A program made the translations under genes and the position numbers. Under the pieces are notes generated by a model. That model was not told where the DNA came from. It saw only the letters and a program-made list of their open reading frames with translations, and made no database searches. A stretch of DNA of 64,000 bases from Venturia oleaginea. Taxonomy: Eukaryota > Ascomycota > Dothideomycetes > Venturiales > Venturiaceae. Positions 1 to 11,800 of the stretch are shown piece by piece. The stretch is taken from positions 930,001 through 994,000 of the forward strand of contig JABMLP010000022.1 in assembly GCA_013176395.1 (NCBI GenBank). The letters run 5' to 3'. The first letter of the stretch is position 1. Every line of letters starts with the position of its first letter.

Positions 1-461
1 AAAGTAGTTTGTGATTTGTAATGTGTACTTGAAATTAGATTGATTGGACTTCGAAACACCTCCGCAACGAAGATCAGTTCCGGCAGCACATGATTATTTT
101 AGCTACACCAGTAGCCAAGCAGCCCAAGCAGGTCTCGGCTGATGATGTTGATTGCGGAGGTGGGAAGGGTTCCCAAATTCTCCTAGATTCTGGAAAGACA
201 CGACATACTATTTTTGTAGTCACAGGCCAAGTTCTTAGCACCTATTTATAACCTGTAATATGATCGCTGTAAGGATAGTCGGAAGGAAATGAAGAGAAGA
301 AGGACTTCTCGGAGACTGCTTCAAATCTTGGCCTCAGGGACAATGTCCGCATTGTTAATATTTAACGGACAGATCCACTGGATTTCGTTTTCACATCCAC
401 CACAGCTTCCAACCGCAACAACAAATAACACAACATCGACAACTCCAAACATCAAACAACC
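1..461. other. Upstream region of the secreted protein gene
   Basis: No supportable gene. A TATA-like stretch (ctatttataa) lies near 241-250, about 210 bases before the start codon at 462, and the last 60 bases before it are rich in A and C, as is common in fungal 5' leaders. A short overlapping reading frame beginning at 289 has no recognisable features and is a shadow. Confidence 0.4.
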
Positions 462-1049
462 ATGTTCCAACCAACAACCATCCTCGCCCTCCTCGCCCTC
501 ACCACCTCCACATTCGCCGCACCAAACGACCTCGAAAAACGCTTCCAGTGCGACGCCTCCGTCTCCGTAGACGACTGCACCGCCAAATCAGCCTACTTCA
601 ACAACTGCCTCGCCAAAAGAATTCCAGCAGAAACCTGCCTCCTCGACATCCCCAAAATCACCGCCGCAAACCCAAACCCAAAACCAGCCACCCCCCTCGA
701 AAAACGCTACACTTGTCTCCCCTCCGTCTCAACCGAAGATTGCGTCGCAAAATCAACCTTCTTCAACAAATGCACAGCCGATAATCGCATTCCCGTGTCC
801 GAGTGCTTCGATCAGTCAACTAGGATTACGGCTAAGAACAATAATCCTTTTAACCCGGCTCGTGTGGCGCCGGTGGCGCCTGTGCCATCCCCGCCTGCGA
901 CTTTGGGTGAGCAGTATCAGTGTGCGCCCAGTGTGTCGGCAGAGGAGTGTTCGAAGAGAAAGCAGAGGTACAAGAACTGTCTTTCCAATGGGGGTAAGCC
1001 TTCGGACTGTTACAATAACTCTCAGTTGCCAACTGAGAGCAAGAAGTGA
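462..1049 (+). CDS. Small secreted cysteine-rich protein, three repeats with Kex2 sites
   Basis: Intronless, 195 residues. Residues 1-20 form a typical signal peptide (hydrophobic core LALLALTT, ending FAA). Three homologous modules follow, near residues 28-62, 83-118 and 152-186. Each has four cysteines spaced C-x8-C-x9-C-x9/10-C, twelve in all. Modules 1 and 2 are directly preceded by LEKR (KR at 26-27 and 81-82), the dibasic site cut by the Golgi protease Kex2; module 3 is preceded by LGEQ instead. The linker before module 3 is rich in Pro, Ala and Val. The layout resembles fungal Kex2-processed repeat proteins and small secreted effectors, but I recognise no named family. Codon use changes along the gene: C- and A-rich to about 780, then G- and T-rich. 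The start has a good context (accATGttc). Function is not assignable from sequence. Confidence 0.8.
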   Translation: MFQPTTILALLALTTSTFAAPNDLEKRFQCDASVSVDDCTAKSAYFNNCLAKRIPAETCLLDIPKITAANPNPKPATPLEKRYTCLPSVSTEDCVAKSTFFNKCTADNRIPVSECFDQSTRITAKNNNPFNPARVAPVAPVPSPPATLGEQYQCAPSVSAEECSKRKQRYKNCLSNGGKPSDCYNNSQLPTESKK

Positions 1050-1437
1050 AAGAGTTGATGAGAGGTGGAATGGGAGGTGGATCTGGAGGTGGAGTCTTGG
1101 TGGTTGAAGGCAGAGACCGGAGAGAGAAAGGGTGGTAGAAGCTTCGCATGTTGTAGTCTACATATTTGTATTCAAGTAAGAAAAATGAAAAGCACAAATT
1201 ACAGAAGGGAAATTAAAGCAATGCTTTCCAATATCTCTCACGCTAGCAACGAGAATGGTGCCCTGATTTGAAGTCAATTACCCCGATTGAGACCAAACCT
1301 AGTTGAGTACTTCGCAAAGGTACTGTCTTTTGGACTGATCTTATCTTGCATACTGCTTGCTTCCGCCACGGCACCTTCTCTCACCCTAGAACACAAGGTT
1401 AGCTCACATTCATTTTCGCACATGGCCAATGGTAGAC
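1050..1437. other. Intergenic region between convergent genes
   Basis: Contains the 3' ends of the secreted-protein gene and sec15, which converge here. I see no further gene; overlapping short frames on both strands lack coding character. Confidence 0.4.
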
Positions 1438-3827
1438 CTACTTCTCCAACAATGTAATGCCGTGTATCCTATCCACACGACCGTACTTCCTGTTGGCGAT
1501 ACCTTTGTCGTAGAACTCCTCTGGATTTTCGCTTTGCATCAATGCTACCGTCTGGAACAATCCGTCCAGGTTCTCTCGCAAAATGGGGTCATTGAGAGAG
1601 TCGACGAAGTTGCCGAGGAAAGCCACATCTTGGGCCAACACCTTGAGTGCGGCCGGGGAGATCTTGGGGACTTGAAGGTCTAGTGGTAATGCCTGTAGTA
1701 TGTTAATTAGTGAAATACACGTTCATACCAGTGGTGAGAATGCTTACAAGAATCTTGTCGGCAGCATGCGATAATGCATCAAAGTAAATAAGCTCCTTGA
1801 TTTCAGTAGGCAAACCAAGCAACACTGAACTCATATTGGCACTCAGGTACCGCGTCAGCTCTTGCATGTACAAACTGGCATCTTGCCTTGCCGTAGCAGT
1901 CATCCAATCATAATCAGCCGTGTCGATCAGATCATCGATCTTCGAGTTGACAAGTTCAAAGATCCGTTTCTCAGCTGTCTTCTTGGCGTCAACAAATTGA
2001 TCAAGGGCACGGAGAACGACTGGTCCAGAGGCAGACGATGAAGATCGGGCGTCATAGAGAAGAGTTTGGAGTTCATGGCAAGCCGTCTCGAAGTGCTCCA
2101 GATTGGTGAGAATCTGCACGATTTGACCTGGGTATTGTGAGGAGAGGCGGTCTACTAGCGATTGGCAAACTTTATCGCAAAGAAGATCATCCAAAGATGT
2201 CATTAGAGTGGAGTCAATGATGTTTGAGTGTTGAAAGTTCTCGTCGGAGAACTGGTAGATCTGATTGAGGAAGTTGCGGATGTCGATGCAGCAGAGTGGG
2301 TACATCTGGGAGAAAGGTAGCACACACGGGAATCTAAGACTGGAGTCAGCATTGGCTTGTCAGTGATATGAGAACATGACCTACTTCAGCTCATCACGAC
2401 TAACTTCTGGTGTGTACCAGCTCACATTTATGACCTTGTCGTACTCATCAAGACTGTTGATGGGCATCGGCATGTAGTCATCCGTCGATACAATCTCTTG
2501 GAAGTCTTCGCTGAAGCGCTTCTTCAGCAGTTGCGCATACTGCTGGAAGATGGTCAAGACCAAGGCATTCAGTAGAGACACCGAGTAATTCCAGCTATCC
2601 ATGGTCTGGATGAAGAGTGCGATACGGCCTTTGATCTTCAACAACTTCTCGTCATTGTCGACCTTTGGCAAAGCTTTTGTGATTAAAGCGATGGCACTTT
2701 GGCACATGGCGTCCCACAGTTCGTCCACGTCAACTGCTGTCCTGAAGTTGCTTGTTTTTCGCATAGTTGCTCGCTCTACAATGGCAAATCCAGCGATGCT
2801 CTCAAGCAGACTGCTAAGATCTGCTTCTTCTTCTTCTAGCAAATTGACGTCCTGGGGAATAAGCAGGGCCATTTGTTTTCTTCGGGTGTCTGCATATTCT
2901 TTCTTGAACTGCTCGGTCTGGCCCAAGGTCTCGTGGATGTGCATGCACTCAAATAATGGAGAAAAGTCTACCTGGGTTTCGGTTTCCTCATTGTTGAGAA
3001 TGTCAAACTCGTCAGTTTCGTCCGCGACAAGCTCCATGGGCGAATTGAGCTTGAATCTGGCGAGATTTTCGTCTCTCTCAACTCGTTCTCGCAGCCGTGT
3101 CCTGCGCATTTCCGTGTGGTAAAAGGCAACTTCGCCCAGATACTGTGAAGCCTCTCGAATGCGATATAACCATGTATTGAGATCGTTCATCACTGCTTCA
3201 GCTATCAGCCGTTGCGTTGCGGGAACCGACTTGTCAATCAATTCAGCAATCTTGTAGCGGCTGACCTCGCGGAGATGAACATTGCGTAGTTCATCGAGAG
3301 CTCGTAACGCAGCATAATGGCGTTTCTTTCCGAGGAGATCATGGACCTGATTTGCAAGTCTGAGCACATCGAGACATGCGTTGAGAGCTTCGGTGGTCTC
3401 GTCAATGTTTTGTCGCACGCTCCTTGAATCGACCAATGCTTTCTTCTTCTCTGCAAGTTTGTCGGTGCTCGCCTGAATGGACTGATTGAGGTTGAGAATT
3501 TCCGAAGTCAGGCCAACGGTGCCTTCCCGGACCTTGAGAAGCTGGTTGACGGAGCTGACAAACTCCTGGTGATTGTTTCGACAAATGTCCTCGATGTCCC
3601 TCTCTCTCTCTGCAGCCAGGCGAGTAAGTGCACTTGTGACTTGTCCGCCGCGATCTCCCGAACGAAGGTTTTTGATGACAGGTATGAGTTGGTCGATGTA
3701 GTCTGAGTCTGACGTGGAGAGAGTGATCTGTCCCAGTCAATGTATTGGCAAGATACAAGAGGCAGAGCACTCATACCTGTTGCACGCCGATGGATAGGTC
3801 TTCTAAGGGCTCAATAGAGTATCCCAT
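1438..3827 (-). CDS. sec15: Exocyst complex component Sec15
   Basis: Four coding exons on the minus strand: 3777-3827, 2385-3727, 1748-2333 and 1438-1692. Introns have GT..AG ends (GTATGA, GTAGGT, GTAAGC donors) and phases 0, 2 and 0; the product is 744 residues. Sec15 is the subunit of the octameric exocyst that binds the Rab GTPase Sec4 and tethers secretory vesicles to the plasma membrane. The N-terminal coiled region (NQSIQAS..KLAEKKKAL, then ANQVHDLLGKKRHYAALRALDEL) and the later helical repeats (NLEHFETACHELQTLL, LIDTADYDWMT) match fungal Sec15 as I remember the family. An acidic stretch (LLEEEEADL) is encoded by a short CTT repeat on the plus strand. The protein stops soon after NRKYGRVDRIHGITLLEK, so it is somewhat short at the C terminus. 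Divergently transcribed from the mei2-like gene. Confidence 0.9.
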
Positions 3828-4660
3828 TGTGTATTATTCCTGAGCACGTGAATTCGATGAGGATGTTGCCATAAAGACGGACGATGCTTGGCATGAGAAA
3901 GCACGCTTGCGGCTTCTTCCGAAACAGCGCTTATCTACACCCGGCCTTGCAGGTGCTACCGTGCTCACGAATTGACAGCATCAGGAATCCGCGATTGTCC
4001 AAATTGAAGAGAAAATACCACGACAACAACAAGGCTAGGCATATAGACCAACTAAACACACGAAAATAATGGCTGAACATAACCATCACTGTTTCTCCAG
4101 TCATCCCTTTCCTACTTTGGAAACTGTGTTGCAACCGTCTCTGATTTCAATCTGCTCATGGTCTGAAGCACCTCAGTGCAACAGTCAGAGAAGCGATTTA
4201 AGATCCCTTCCGATATCATCTTTGAGACCATCATCTCTGATATACGGGCCTCGTCTCTGCATTCTATTCTCGTCCCCAAAGGCGTACGAGAAGGTGCATG
4301 TTCCTTTCAAAATCGAAAGCATCGAGTCCGAGACTCGTAAAAACTCGCTTTGGAGGTGACCCGACCTTCTCTGCAAGCTTTACCAACCCGCTCACCAACG
4401 GCCACACCCGAACACCACAACTCAAAGTCCCAATGGAGTTTCTCTGTTGCCATTCCACCTTCTTACCCACCATCTTTTCAAGCTTCTGCTTGGTGGGAAC
4501 TGTGTTAATCACCTGCTCTGCCACGCGACATCTTTACAATTAGCCGCTTGTAAGAAACAGGACCCTTGTCTGCACATAAAAGGCCCAATCCCTCTGTTTT
4601 CCAAACTCTGAATCTTCACAACAACATCAACTTTTCACTGTTAGCACGATATCCAGCATC
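3828..4660. other. Shared upstream region of sec15 and mei2-like gene
   Basis: A divergent promoter region of about 830 bases. Several short frames exist on both strands but none has introns, motifs or codon bias suggesting a gene. The last 60 bases before 4661 are rich in C and A, consistent with a 5' leader. Confidence 0.4.
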
Positions 4661-6844
4661 ATGTCGACACCACAGAAGATCCGCGATGACAGCCCACGCT
4701 CGCTCACCACCGGCGGCTCTGTCCACTACGCGTCGCCATCCACAGCTGCCACCAACTACAACAGTCCCGTCGACGTTCGCGGCAATGTCACTGAGCACCT
4801 CTATCAGTCATTGGCCGGGAAGATGGGAGAGTTGGGTCTGAGCAACAAAGCGTCCAGCCGTTCCTTGGGTGGCCCAGAGGATCCCTTTGTCACTGACAGC
4901 CGTCGTACCAACTTGTCCGCCACCGCCGCCGACTACCAGCCAGGCGTTCGCACTTCGATTGCTGAGCTCACTCATGCCTCGCTCCCTGAGTATTCAACTA
5001 CCTCCAGCATGCGCTCTGCTGACAAGTCCTTGTCGACAAACTACTCACAGTTCACTCCGGCATCGTTCACCGGCTCTGCTGCTTCGATCGCTGCTTCTCT
5101 CAACGCTTCACTCTCTCCGACCCGCTTTCGCAACTCTGGCTCTTCACGTCCAGATGCTGCGTTTAGTCGCAGTTTCACAGCTGACACGATCCCAGACGGC
5201 ATCGCCTCCTGGAGCCGCTACATCGCGCTCAAGGGCATTGATCCTGAAGACACCGACGACCGCAACGCTGCTGGCCCACTCTCTCGCTTCCGCGAGTCTG
5301 GTTGTATGAAGGGTGTCCGCAACGTCAAGAAGTCAAGCGATGGGCTCACCCTCATCTTCTGCTATGACTCTCTCGATGAAGCCATCAGCGCTTACCACTC
5401 CGGCAACGATGCTCTACACAATCAGGACTATCCTCACACCTGGAACCTGGAGTTCTTGGCTGAGGATGCCATCAAAGACAAGCAACGTAGCCACGAAGCA
5501 GAGATCTTGGTCACCGTCTCTCCTGGCTACAGCCCATGCGCCCGCTCAGATATGGTCGCCCTAGCTTGCGAAGAGCTCAACAACGCCGGCCACGTCCACG
5601 CCATCTTGCTCATTCCATCTACACCAGTAGCAATGCGCGTTGAGATGACCGCCATATCTGCCGCCGAGGGTCTTGTGCGTCTGCGTGGTCGCGCATCCCC
5701 AAAGAAGAGCTACGAGGTAAGTGCTCATCAGAATGCTACCAGCTTGACGCTCGCTAACCTCAACCAGATCAACCACAAAGTCCTGCTCGACATCGAATTC
5801 TGGGCCGACAGCTATGACAGCGCCATCGTGTCGCACCGCGGCTATGGCCACATGCCGATGACTCCTGGTGCCCTGACCCCTGGCGGCTACTCTTCACCAC
5901 AGCGCGCTCTCCCAATGAGCACTGTCGTGATCCCAGAGAAAATTCGCACTGGAGACGACGTTCGCACCACTGTCATGATCCGCAACATTCCAAACAAGGT
6001 GGATGCTGCTCAATTCAAGAACATTCTTGACGCTCATGTCTTCGGCAAGTATGACTTCTCCTACCTCCGCATTGACTTCCAGAATCTCTGCAACGTCGGC
6101 TATGCTTTCGTCAACTTCACCAAGGCCGAAGACATCGTTCCACTCTTCGAGGCGATTGTTGGCCGTCACTGGAACATCTACAACTCCGACAAGGTTGCCG
6201 AGATGTGCTACGCCACCATCCAAGGTCTCGACTGCTGCATCGAGAAGTTCCGCAATTCGTCTGTAATGCTCGAATGGCAGCCACATCGCCCAAAGCTCTG
6301 GTACACCGAGAACGATGGCGAGCTCGCTGGCCTGGAGAAAGACTTCCCACCACCAACAAACTACCAGAAGGTAAGCAACAGCAATCATCGCTGCGTAATG
6401 AATCCAGCTGACACTTTGCAGCTCCAGCGTAGCAAGGACAATGCTGCTGAGGTCGGTCTCTACCCACCTCGTGGAGTGAGCGCTTATCGGCATGATGGCC
6501 GTCAGCACCAGTCAATGCTCGATCGTGGCAACCCAAAGGCACTCGACTATCACCTCATGGCTCGTGGACTGCTCGCCTACCCACCACATCTCATGGGCGG
6601 CGCGTTGGGCCCAGCTCTTTCGCCAGTCACTCCACCCTTCACTGCCCACTCCTTTGGCCAGCCAAGCCCAATTAGCCCATTCCTCGCGCATGGCCACCAG
6701 ATGTACGCCCCAACCATGATGCCACAGTCACCAGCCACAGCCATGTTCCACGGCGGTGGCCTTCAATTGTCACCCCACATTACAGGACCATACATGGCAC
6801 ACATCATGGCTCAGGCTCAGGCCGCCAACCAGCAACGCAACTGA
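4661..6844 (+). CDS. Mei2-like RNA-binding protein
   Basis: Three exons (4661-5716, 5768-6370, 6422-6844) give 693 residues. Both introns (5717-5767 and 6371-6421) are exactly 51 nt with GTAAGT/GTAAGC donors and CAG acceptors. Neither contains an in-frame stop, so a 727-residue unspliced frame is also open. The diagnostic part is the C-terminal Mei2-type RRM near residues 412-520, with RTTVMIRNIPNK (RNP2 region), the segment FSYLRIDFQNLCNVGYAFVNF (read in two halves) and EWQPHRPKLWY. A more degenerate RRM lies upstream (GCMKGVRNVKKSSDG..LTLIFCYDSLDEA). In fission yeast Mei2 is a meiotic regulator that binds meiRNA; other Mei2-like proteins act in development. The N terminus is Ser/Thr-rich and the C terminus Pro/His/Met-rich and probably disordered. 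The specific role here is inferred only from the family. Confidence 0.88.
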   Translation: MSTPQKIRDDSPRSLTTGGSVHYASPSTAATNYNSPVDVRGNVTEHLYQSLAGKMGELGLSNKASSRSLGGPEDPFVTDSRRTNLSATAADYQPGVRTSIAELTHASLPEYSTTSSMRSADKSLSTNYSQFTPASFTGSAASIAASLNASLSPTRFRNSGSSRPDAAFSRSFTADTIPDGIASWSRYIALKGIDPEDTDDRNAAGPLSRFRESGCMKGVRNVKKSSDGLTLIFCYDSLDEAISAYHSGNDALHNQDYPHTWNLEFLAEDAIKDKQRSHEAEILVTVSPGYSPCARSDMVALACEELNNAGHVHAILLIPSTPVAMRVEMTAISAAEGLVRLRGRASPKKSYEVSAHQNATSLTLANLNQINHKVLLDIEFWADSYDSAIVSHRGYGHMPMTPGALTPGGYSSPQRALPMSTVVIPEKIRTGDDVRTTVMIRNIPNKVDAAQFKNILDAHVFGKYDFSYLRIDFQNLCNVGYAFVNFTKAEDIVPLFEAIVGRHWNIYNSDKVAEMCYATIQGLDCCIEKFRNSSVMLEWQPHRPKLWYTENDGELAGLEKDFPPPTNYQKVSNSNHRCVMNPADTLQLQRSKDNAAEVGLYPPRGVSAYRHDGRQHQSMLDRGNPKALDYHLMARGLLAYPPHLMGGALGPALSPVTPPFTAHSFGQPSPISPFLAHGHQMYAPTMMPQSPATAMFHGGGLQLSPHITGPYMAHIMAQAQAANQQRN

Positions 6845-8875
6845 GTGTCTTCTCGGCGAGAGCAAGACCTCGAGTGACACATCGGCAGCACACTGTGGTC
6901 ACATCCTTTCCTCCATTGTCATCGGTCATCCATTGAGTCCCAGCAATATACCCTAATTTTCCTTTCCAGTGTAACTCATCCATTGAGCTTCACTCTTTTT
7001 CACAACGACCTTTTTTTTGCGCAAGCGTATCGATTCGCAAGTCACGGCGGTTTCATATTCATTGCAGGCACATTTTTTCGTTTGAGTCAGCGCTGGATTC
7101 CCAACGTCTTGTCGAAGGATTGAGCGGTGTTGTATACCGACCGTTTTGTGTGGTTGCGATACCCACTTGTCAGCGGAATTGTCGGTATGGTTGAGCTGTC
7201 GCCTCTTATGGTATTTGTTTGCTTTGTCTGAAAATGGTGGTGGGTCTGGTGGAAGGCACATTTGTTGTTCTTTTCTTTCTTAGTAGTCGTCGTTGATTCA
7301 CTGATCTCGTCGTCGTTGATCTCTAATTCATCGTGTAGTGTATCTAGTCACAGCAGTAGATATCCTTCGCGAATCTAGATCGTCGAGAATCATCAGTGTC
7401 TCTTAGTTATTGACCTGTTCTGCCTGAATGGAGTAATCGATTTGATTTGAGGGTACATACATCTTCGTCGCCTGGTGCATCTCCTCATCTCCTCCTCGAC
7501 TGCCTGGTCAAACCACTCACATCCCTCACATCTCGCCATCCAGCTCATCATCACAATCGAGAAGGATGATGGAGAGAAAGAACAACAGTCCTGCAACTAA
7601 CATCTCTCCCCAACAAATGGCGAAAACAAGTTCACAACAACCATCTCAAGATCTCCATCGCTACATTTCCGGCAACGTTTTGCCAAAAACGAAACAATAT
7701 TGATCTTCCGAGAAGAGAGTAGAGACAGCAGCTGATGAACCACTGGATGTGTAGATGCGAGACGAGAGGAGTGAGTAAGTGCGTGGCTTCCACAACGAAC
7801 AAACGAACGACCAGTAATGGGTCGAAGTGCCGGGACTTTGAAAAAACCAACATCGATCGCGTCACAGCATCAGAATTCGTCATTACCAATCAATACAATT
7901 CTGCATCCACCCGGTCTCATCTCATCATCGATGTTGATGACGAGAAGGCCATAGCTGATGATGGGTTTGAAGGGTTTGATGGTTGGGATGGGGGTGGTTT
8001 GGTTAAGGTTATGCGTGTGCGTGTGCGTGCGAGGGGGCCTGTCAAGAGGGGAATGGAGCCTTGTCCATACGCTAGACGAAAAGGGATTTGGTACCTCCTA
8101 CCTAGGCAGGGGCAGGGTACGATAGCCTATCAGTGGGAGATTTAACGCCGGCAATTGGTCATTCCGTGCGGCCCTCGCACTTACAAAGCCCTGAAAGCCT
8201 CACCACCACGTCAATACACCTTATTACATAGATAATTCATTGTTCAAGAGCTGTTCAACTTATTCCATTAAGGGTATCAGTAAGAATAAGCGTGTAATGT
8301 CGCTGTAAATATGTCTACACACCAAATTTTTGGTGTTGAGGCATATTTGCACGGACGTAACCAATTGACGGCGTTTTTCCTCCGCCTGATAGCCTATCTT
8401 ACGTATTTGCCTTCTCTTATTTAATCAATCTGTTGGATTTATCCAAATCAAGTGTACCAAAGACCACTGATTTAAAGTACATTTTTAAATGTAGAGAGTA
8501 CGGTAGAAAACGACAGGAATTGGTGGCGCTGCCCGTGCGCCCGTTTTCATCATGAATATATACACAATGATCAATGAAAGCGCCATGTCTTTCAGACCAA
8601 TATGTCCAACCAATTCAATCACCAGTACTCCTCTCATGCATCACAGAGCAGGTATTAATATATACAGCACCAGCTTTTGACAATACGCAAACCAGGCCAT
8701 CACAAAACCACCCAAACCCGAACCAAACAGTCTCCCACCAAAGAAATTCGTGTCATAAGTCGATTTGAAGAAAAAAAAAGAAATACAAAAAGGTAGGATT
8801 AGATATTGAGCCGGTCGTTCCTCGCTAAACCCAGATCGTCCCAAAGCCAACGCCAAAAGCAAGAGTAGAAGAAAT
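6845..8875. other. Long intergenic region, no gene seen
   Basis: About 2 kb between the convergent mei2-like and TRP/FLC-like genes. The first several hundred bases are T-rich and probably 3' UTR. Short frames at 7393-8145 and 8574-8862 lack motifs, introns or homology I can recognise. Around 8160-8560 the sequence becomes AT-rich. One short perfect inverted repeat is annotated separately. Confidence 0.4.
8319..8336. repeat. Short perfect inverted repeat
   Basis: Two 8-nt arms, acaccaaa and tttggtgt, are separated by tt, giving a compact hairpin in the AT-rich centre of the intergenic region. It could be a protein-binding palindrome, part of a degraded element, or chance; nothing adjacent decides this. 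Confidence 0.35.
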
Positions 8876-11800
8876 TCACGGGCTCAATCTAGCGCCACTC
8901 CCCGTTCTTCCTCTCCTACCCTCATTGGGATCGACAAGTTCCGCTGCGCTCCCCTGTAAAACCCTCGAGCCTCCCTGATAAACACCATAATGAATTCCCT
9001 CGCCAGCCTTGTGCTGCGCAACTCTCCCCGTGCTCAGTGGTCGTTCAGGTTCATTCCCAAAGTGGAACGCCGGAGCTGGATACTCGTAAGGATTACTCGA
9101 GCGAACTGTCGTCGTCTTTGACGCCGTCCCAATACTAGATCCAGGATGTGGCTCACCGTGATCGAGCACTTCCTCGCTAGCGGGGTAGATACTTGACGCC
9201 ATCGAGCCACGCGTTGAGTGGCCGTTCTCGTTCGCTGTTCGAGTTGAGGAAAAGGGGACACGTGCCTCGGGGTCTTTATTGCCTGGGCCACGGAAAGAAG
9301 AGACACGATCGAGCCCAGGTCGTTTTCCTGGAAGTGTTGCTGTGGTGGATACATTGCCAGATGAGTTGCGTTGCAGGTTGGCTGGCATGTAGCGTGCTGA
9401 TGATGAATTCGAGGTGGAACGGTTGGACATGTGTATACTGCTGCCAGAGGTCATGGGTGCGATCATAGGCGGCACGTTAGAGAGTTGCCGCATATGCGTC
9501 GGATTTGAAGTTCCTACGCCAGGATGGAATGATTCGTCGGACGCGGAGTCTCTTGGGAGTTCCCGCGCCGAACCAACTGCCGTCGCTTCGTTCAGAACAG
9601 GACCATCTTGGTACGGCTCAGGGCTCGAACGAGGTACCTCCTCCTGCTCTTGTAGTTGATGGAGGGGGGTGCTGCGCACTACCTCAAACCCACCTTTCTT
9701 GCTCGTCGTCTTGCCTCCGAACAGGCCTTTGAACCATCCAGTCGCGGATCCAATAGGGCTCATAGGATCTGCAGGACCCGTTTTCAGCCGTCGGCTTCCA
9801 TGAGTCTTGGACAAAGCTGGCCCTCGAACACCGTAGTAGAAGTCCGACTCTCTTGTAGAGTAGTCGGTGTATTTTCGAGGCGAGTTTCCGATCTGGCTCT
9901 CTGGATCGTCGCGGAAATTCCTCGTGAATGCCGCAGTGATAGATCCTCGATTCGGAGAGAAAGCGGATGGCCCTTCCCCAATATCTATCGCAGTAAGTGG
10001 TTGCGATGATCTCCTCCTAGGTTGCTCTTCCATCACTTGCGGTGGATCTTGTAAGGCATCCAATGTCGAGCGCCGTAATCTCGGAGGTCGATAATATGGA
10101 TCTGCCGGCTCAATCACTTTATTCACGGGCGCAGCTCTTCTTCCCTGCTGGTGTCCAGAATTAGCACTTGGTATGAAAGAGAATGGGCTTTGTGATCCGC
10201 CAGGGGTGCTCGGGCCAGGACTCGTTCCTCCGGTCATGGTGCTACCTGCCTCGCCTGAAGAGAACTGATCAAAATTGGCGCTGCCACGTTGATCAGGCGA
10301 CTTGCTCAAAAGCATGTTTGAGCTAGCAGACATGCTGCGGGACCTGTCGCGATTTTGCATGGATTTAGATTCGGTAAGCGCTGTGGCTTCGGAGTTCATG
10401 CTTCCTCGCACGCGATCTCTTCGGGCACGTTTTGACAGCTGTCGCATGCCAAAGACTGTAGTAAGACCGCCACGAGTTTCTCTTCCAGCACCAGCAAGAC
10501 GAGCAAACACTTCGATAATAGTCTGAATCGAGTTCAAGAAGAAGCCGAAAATGAGAACGATTGCGTGAAGCAATAGTATTGCATAGCCTATCCATCCTTT
10601 AGATGTCTCGGTGACTCCGAGGGAAGGAACAAAGGCCACACTAAGGAGAGTAGTGACCAGTCGGATAACGGAGAAGAATGTATGATAGGCATTCATGGAT
10701 GTGAGGGATCTGAATGGTCGAAAAGCGTGAAGTGTCAGAATGAGGACGACTTCGCAAATGGCCAGTATTACGAGTTGGGCGATACCAGAGGGCTGCACAG
10801 CTCCGACTGCGATACCACGGATGAATGTGAGAAGGAACGGAATGAAGGCGTAGGGCGCAGCCTCGTCCGAGTAAGTGTTGTACAACGGGCCATAGATTAG
10901 AAGTAGTGGCTCATCGTCGAAGAGATGGACTCGAGGTTTGGTTGTAAAGATGAGACGAAAGATCCAGGCCGCAAAGGCGATGAGCGCGACGATGAGAATA
11001 GCGGCCAGAGCAACGACATAGGCTGGCGAATGGGTTGCAATGACCAATTGAAACATGGACAAGGCGACAATGGGCAACATGAAGTAGTTGAATACAATGC
11101 GGACGAAATTGTCAGCGGTAAATGCCAGGTTCTTGTTCCGCAGGTCTTCCTGTGGCACTTTGGTGTACAGTCGCACCAGAAACTGCACAGCGAAACCCAG
11201 TTGACAGAGAATGAAACAAGAGGCCATGATGACCAACACCCAAACAGCCATGCCTGCCCACAGGTCCTCTTCTTTGCTCATTCCGGCCAGTTGACTCAAC
11301 CTTGTCAGGCCATAACTGCTATTGGTCATGTAGATGCCGTCAACGAGGCTTTGCGTGCCATTTCCATGACTGACAATGCTCTCGTTGAACATGAGGACGG
11401 ACCAACTAGCCTGACTGACGACTGGTTGGTAGAACCCTGGGTATCCCAAGCTCAAGCTGCCCGCAAGGACGATGAATTGAATGTACTGCAAGCAATCTCC
11501 AAATCCAGGGGTGACCAATCGTAGGATATCGTCGTCACGGCCGTAGTTGCTAGTCCAGTAGAAGATGTTCTTGGAGCTCCAAGGACTGAACCTGGCTGCC
11601 ATGATGGTCGCGAACCCGACCAGGGCCAGAATTGTTGCAGGAATGTATCTGATGGCATCAGACAGCGCTCTGCCCAAGTCTGGTGTGATGTTGGCGGCGA
11701 TGCAGGCCAGTGCTCTGCTATTGCCAGAGTCTATTGTCAAACTAGCAGCGAAAGTGGCAAAAGAGTATGCGCTGTAGAAGTTGTGGGAGATGGAAAAGGC

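Noticed and set aside
289..570. Small frame overlapping the start of the secreted protein gene
   Set aside because: Low-complexity Ser/Pro/Thr sequence read from a shifted frame of the real gene and its leader.
5894..6542. Long minus-strand frames antisense to the mei2-like gene
   Set aside because: Antisense shadows of the conserved RRM coding sequence.
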